Shown: positions 18,223 to 21,583 of the stretch, piece by piece
Layout: the number at the start of each line of letters is the position of its first letter
Position numbering within the stretch: the first letter of the stretch is position 1
Assembly (NCBI GenBank): GCA_003427395.1
Contig: BFEA01000219.1
Span: forward strand, 326,532 to 348,114
Length of the DNA stretch: 21,583 nucleotides
Direction: 5' to 3'
From: Chara braunii
Taxonomy: Eukaryota > Streptophyta > Charophyceae > Charales > Characeae
The notes under the pieces: model-generated
Database searches by the model: none
What the model was told of the DNA's origin: nothing
What the model saw: the letters and a program-made list of their open reading frames with translations, nothing else
Position numbers and translations under genes: made by a program

Positions 18223-19183
18223 AGCAAGTCCTCGCCCAGCCGGCCATGGCTGGTGCCCCTCCCTTCTAGCTGCCACTTCAGCAGCGTCTTCCCCACGGAC
18301 ACTAACTTCCTTCAAAAGCGCTTCCAGCACTCTGAAGCAGCATGTGCCCAAATGTCCTGGCTGGGCGGCCTCCTCTGTTTTTAACTTTTTATGCTAACTG
18401 AGGAGGCTGCACGCAGTCCTGTCCTGCCTGCAGTTGCCTCCAACGACGGTGGAGACTTCTCGATCTGAAAGGCCCAGATCTGCTTTCGGCCTCAATACGC
18501 ATTGACCCGGTAGGCCCTAGAATCTCCTGGAAAGGTGAAGACAGCCTTCGATTGCAACATCCATCTATGGCCGCTGTTGAATTGCTGAGAAATCTCTGCC
18601 CCTTGGTCTACTTCTCCTGAGTTGGGCCGGACTCTTCAATTTCCAGGAGTGAAGTCCAGGAGTAAAGTCTCTGAGGATCCCAAACAGCTTGGCGGTCACT
18701 GGCTAGGGCGAGCGGCCTACGCTGTTTGTTATACTTCCTGCCTGCCAGTGTAACTAAGTGGTAAGGTACTAAGGTCCAACTCGGCGGATACTGACCCTAT
18801 GGGAGTTGATTACCTTCCCATCTATTGATATTGACTGGGGGACAGGTGACTAAAAAACAACTGTCTCCCGTAGGAGCACTGATCGCCTCATTTGATGCGA
18901 GCAGCCAGGCTCACCAGAGTTGGAACATTTCAGGAAGCGTGGTTCACACACTGTTTCTAGAATAGTACGCATTACCTCAACACTTTGTGTCCGGCAATTC
19001 CGCAGGGATGTCAGAATTGCCGCACTTTGTGCCTGGACGCTCACAAGTGCGTTTTCCTTCGGCCCTAAGTCCTATACCCCTAGACCTTAGGACTTTTCTC
19101 AGACCTTTCAGGGGCTAGGGGGACGTGGCTTTTGACCCATGTACCTTGACTTCGATCGAAAATTATGACCCTGGTTGTTGCTG
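18223..19183. other. Intergenic DNA, no gene recognised
   Basis: About 1 kb of unique-looking sequence. Open frames are short and unlike any family I know. One small structure stands out at 18981-19031: a 9-bp inverted repeat (CGGCAATTC with GAATTGCCG, 13-nt loop) flanked on both sides by the direct repeat CACTTTGTG. Confidence 0.45.
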
Positions 19184-19306
19184 TCATGCGTGTGCGAGGG
19201 CCTGATTCCTCGCAGCTGCAATGTTTTTCGATGTTTCAATGACCAGGTTAGCATCCACTGGGCACAAGAGTTGTTGAGACTGATCCAACCCATTGGCATG
19301 AACTTT
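19184..19306 (-). other. Possible terminal exon of the Ca2+-ATPase gene (weak)
   Basis: On the minus strand a perfect TACTAAC (19322-19328) is followed by acceptor GTAAGCAG at 19307. In the phase required by the exon at 19536-19641, about 40 codons follow to a TGA at 19184-19186. The peptide is hydrophilic and does not look like the last membrane helix of this ATPase family. An acceptor 4 nt further on gives another frame with AQWMLTWSL, also unconvincing. The splice signals are good; the coding call is weak. Confidence 0.25.
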
Positions 19307-19535
19307 CTGCTTACAAATAACGTTAGTACGTTATCCCAAAAAAATAGAAAAAAGAAATTCTTTTGTGGGCACACTGGCGATAGAAAAAGGCATTTGAGAA
19401 TCTTTTTTGGGGACCAAAATAAAACCAAAAAACCTTTAAAATTTTAAAAACTTCCCCCCCCCCCCAAAAGTCGCACAACTGGTACAGAATGGGGTCCAAG
19501 CCCACAAAGCCTATGTATTAGTAATTGGTACTTAC

Positions 19536-19641
19536 CGAGAACATGGCAGCTGCCGGTGGAACATACAATATGAAGAAGTGCAGTACAAATGATGTGACGA
19601 TGGCTCCGAGCAACCAAGGATTTGTCCAAGGAGGCAATCTC
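19536..19641 (-). CDS. ER-type Ca2+-ATPase (ECA/SERCA-like), single internal exon
   Basis: A 106-bp exon bounded by TTTTGCGCAG on entry and CG|GTAAGTACC on exit, both strong spliceosomal sites. It enters with one base completing a codon and leaves in phase 0, giving 35 residues. They read [15 protein letters not shown] and then LHFFILYVP with an Ala-rich end AAAMFS. The PPW-N-W-LL pattern followed by LH-ILYVP matches the TM9 region of P-type IIA Ca2+ pumps, closer to plant ECA (NPWLL and ILYVP) than to animal SERCA. These pumps use ATP to move Ca2+ into the ER. Upstream exons should lie to the right, but I could not find one up to the window end. The following TM10 exon is not clear either, so this may be an exon of an intact gene with long introns or a fragment. 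Confidence 0.72.
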
Positions 19642-20380
19642 CTGCGCAAAATAAAAGAGAAACATTCAAAATACAAAGCCAGTCCACCGGGTGAGAGCAA
19701 ATGAGAGAGGGGTGCTTCTTAAACCACTACTCCATCCCGAGTCCAGACCTATTCTTTTTCTTTTACAAACAAAAAATTGCATTTCCCCGACCCTAGAATA
19801 TACAGTGCTGTTAAACTTTGGGAAGAATCAGGGGAAACTCACACAAGCACTTGGCCAGATGTATCTTAAGGCAATCAAAGCCAGATTCAGTCAGTAAAAA
19901 AACAACAAAAGAATCCAAAGTGTTGTGCCCTTTGGGACATCCGTTAAAATTGGAATGATACAGACAAGGGTAATTAGCAAAATGGCCCCTGCGCATCTAA
20001 GGATGACACACGTAAATCGAGAAATACTCCGGAATTGTAAAAAAGAAAGAGAAAAAAAACTGCAAAAAAGGAAAAAAAAGGATCTACAGTGTGGCCGAGA
20101 GGCAAAATACTGTGGTACCCTTTCCCACTGAACCTGTGCCATGCCCGGGCACTGTAGGATTTCAGTGCCTGTTTTTCATGCGTATTTGTCGCCATCGCTT
20201 TTCTCTGGGCCTTCTCGTTCTCTTGCTCATTGAATTTCCTCCCCTTATTGTTTACCTGTTTGCTGCTTTGCCTTCTCTGATCCCTTATGCCTTCAGGCAT
20301 TTTGCATCTAATTCTAGGCTACGAGAGTGGCACGGGACCACTTCCCGGCCGGGCCAAAAACAAAATAAAAAAAATCGGTG
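19642..20380. other. Probable intron or intergenic DNA, no exon recognised
   Basis: AT-rich sequence upstream of the ATPase exon on its strand. Several hydrophobic frames occur on the minus strand (for example 19891-20142), but none shows ATPase motifs. A donor-like GTGAGT on the minus strand near 19850 has no matching coding sequence before it. I see no promoter or RNA gene. Confidence 0.4.
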
Positions 20381-20534
20381 AAGAATTTCGAGGTGACTCT
20401 GAGGCAAAAGTTCTTCAGTTTATTTTTCCGCATAACATAATTGTTTTTCATATTTTTTCTTTCTTTTGGGTCAAGAATTTCGATGTGACTCTGAGGCAAA
20501 AGTTGTTCAGTTTATTATTCTGCATAACATAATT
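20381..20534. repeat. Direct repeat, 62 bp with a period of 92 bp
   Basis: Two copies (20381-20442 and 20473-20534) share AAGAATTTCGA, GTGACTCTGAGGCAAAAGTT and GCATAACATAATT, with a few substitutions. They are separated by a T-rich spacer of 30 bp. It looks like an old local duplication. Confidence 0.8.
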
Positions 20535-21022
20535 TTTTTTCAGGTTTTCCCCCCCCCTAGTGCATGGGACCTTTTATGGTCCTTGCACAGCCAGGCAGCC
20601 TGGACAAACAAGGTGACCCGGGCAGCCTGGCTGGTAGCCTAGATCTAATTGCATTACCCATCTTTCGGTACTTGTAGACAAGAAAAATGATCAGTGCAGG
20701 GGCTGTTGGAGTGGTGCTTTAAACGACCATATATGGTGTCACATTTGACACACAAGGCACGGCCCGAAGTACATCAGCAGATGTCATGATAAAGAATCAT
20801 CGCATATGAAAATGAGTTCTGGCTGGTGCAACCACTCGACTATTTACTCTTTTTTTTCCCCGACTATCTACTTTTAAGCTCTCCTTAAGTGCGGAGTTTT
20901 CCATCCAGTAATTACAAATTTGTAGACAATTCTCTCTCTCTGAGATGTACGTTCTACTTTACTTACTAATAAACATAATTGAGTTAAATTGACCCAATTT
21001 TAGGTCATCCTCTAAAAGGATA
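20535..21022. other. Intergenic DNA, no gene recognised
   Basis: No convincing ORF or RNA gene. A perfect short palindrome, CCAGGCAGCCTGG with one central base, occurs near 20590, with a related GGCAGCCTGGCTGG about 30 bp on. Confidence 0.4.
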
Positions 21023-21161
21023 CTTCGCTCCGCTACACAGCACTCTAAATGTATCTGGGGCCGATCATAGTCCTGATACATTCAACATGTTCGATCAGTC
21101 CGAGAGTACCTGAGCATGAGTCAGTCCAGGTGCATTTAGAATGTTGTGTAGCAGAGTAAGG
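21023..21161. repeat. 139-bp imperfect inverted repeat (MITE-like or hairpin RNA-like)
   Basis: The left arm 21023-21056 and right arm 21128-21161 are 34 nt each and pair at 26 positions, including GCTACACA and TCTAAATG. All eight mismatches are transitions, so on either RNA strand some become G-U pairs. The 71-nt loop has its own partial symmetry (GATCATAGTCCTGATAC and TTCGATCAGTCC). No clear target duplication flanks it. It could be a small non-autonomous DNA transposon or a structured RNA. Confidence 0.55.
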
Positions 21162-21487
21162 CCGTAGATGCCACTGGGCTCATTGCTCAGATGAGAGCAT
21201 TTCTACCTTCACAAAACCGTCACATTTTATGATTTTAAAATTTTAATACATTTTATGAACTCTTTCATTTACTAACTTTTAAAAGTTTAAACGACAAACT
21301 TTATTTATGGCCCCATTGCCCAAGGCAAAATGTTCTTCATTAATGGCTGCTGATGTTGTCATTATAAGTTATAACTGTATTTGGGGCAACTTCCCGTCCA
21401 GATACTGACAGTTGGCCCAACATAGGAATGGGCTCAAATGAGTCAAATCTGGAAAAAAAGAGACGGATCGCAAAAACAAACTGTCTG

Positions 21488-21489
<2 letters not shown>

Positions 21490-21562
<73 letters not shown>

Positions 21563-21583
21563 CCCCCCCCCCCCCCCCCCCCC
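21490..21583. repeat. (CT)n microsatellite running into poly-C at the scaffold end
   Basis: About 35 CT units to 21560, followed by about 24 C to the last base. The poly-C is probably where the sequencing or assembly collapsed. Similar but shorter poly-C runs occur at 16336-16353 and near 19454-19465. Confidence 0.9.

Noticed and set aside
17926-18351. 141-codon minus-strand ORF across the right end of copy B
   Set aside because: It crosses the LTR boundary and the target duplication and has no known domain.
19891-20142. Hydrophobic minus-strand frame upstream of the Ca2+-ATPase exon
   Set aside because: It was considered as another ATPase membrane exon, but no family motif is present and flanking splice sites do not give the required phase.
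1-21583. tRNA, rRNA or CRISPR arrays
   Set aside because: No cloverleaf, rRNA core or spaced identical repeats were recognised. The only tRNA-like sequences are the two primer binding sites. No covariance search could be run.

Overview
The window looks like nuclear DNA from a large, repeat-rich eukaryotic genome, most likely of the green lineage. Three things suggest this: two chromodomain-bearing Ty3/gypsy retrotransposons primed by initiator-tRNA-Met, spliceosomal signals with TACTAAC branch points, and one exon resembling a plant ER-type Ca2+-ATPase. A charophyte such as Chara is a guess only. The scaffold ends in a long CT microsatellite running into poly-C, as draft assemblies often do.

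Layout. Bases 1-100 are pyrimidine-rich flank. Bases 101-8109 are retrotransposon copy A on the minus strand: a 3' LTR at 101-1251, pol at 1291-4964, gag at 4934-7055, a leader, a PBS at 7951-7964, and a 5' LTR cut off after 141 bp. Bases 8110-9187 are unrelated GC-rich DNA with no convincing gene. Bases 9188-9308 hold one and a half units of a 74-bp tandem repeat. Bases 9309-18190 are copy B, same family and orientation, with both LTRs (9309-10387 and 17185-18190), a PBS at 17167-17180, and a 4-bp CATG target duplication. Copy B landed inside the second tandem unit, whose remainder resumes at 18191. Bases 18223-21583 are host DNA: one ECA/SERCA-like exon (19536-19641, minus), a 92-bp-period repeat, a 139-bp hairpin, and the terminal microsatellite.

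How the parts work together. Each element encoded a Gag (short hydrophobic start, charged coiled coil, capsid-like region, RGG-rich stretch, CCHC knuckle) and a Pol (aspartic protease, reverse transcriptase, RNase H, HHCC and DDE integrase, chromodomain). In both copies Gag ends at TAG and Pol lies in the -1 frame. Both copies are dead: each carries many frameshifts and stops, at different sites. Neither could move without proteins from another copy.

The most unexpected signal is on the strand opposite gag-pol. All three complete LTRs carry a well-formed intron (CAG|GTAAGT donor, TACTAAC branch point, AG acceptor) on the plus strand, and the leaders of both copies carry a matching acceptor-exon-donor unit. 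This points to a spliced antisense transcript of the element. No conserved protein is visible in it.
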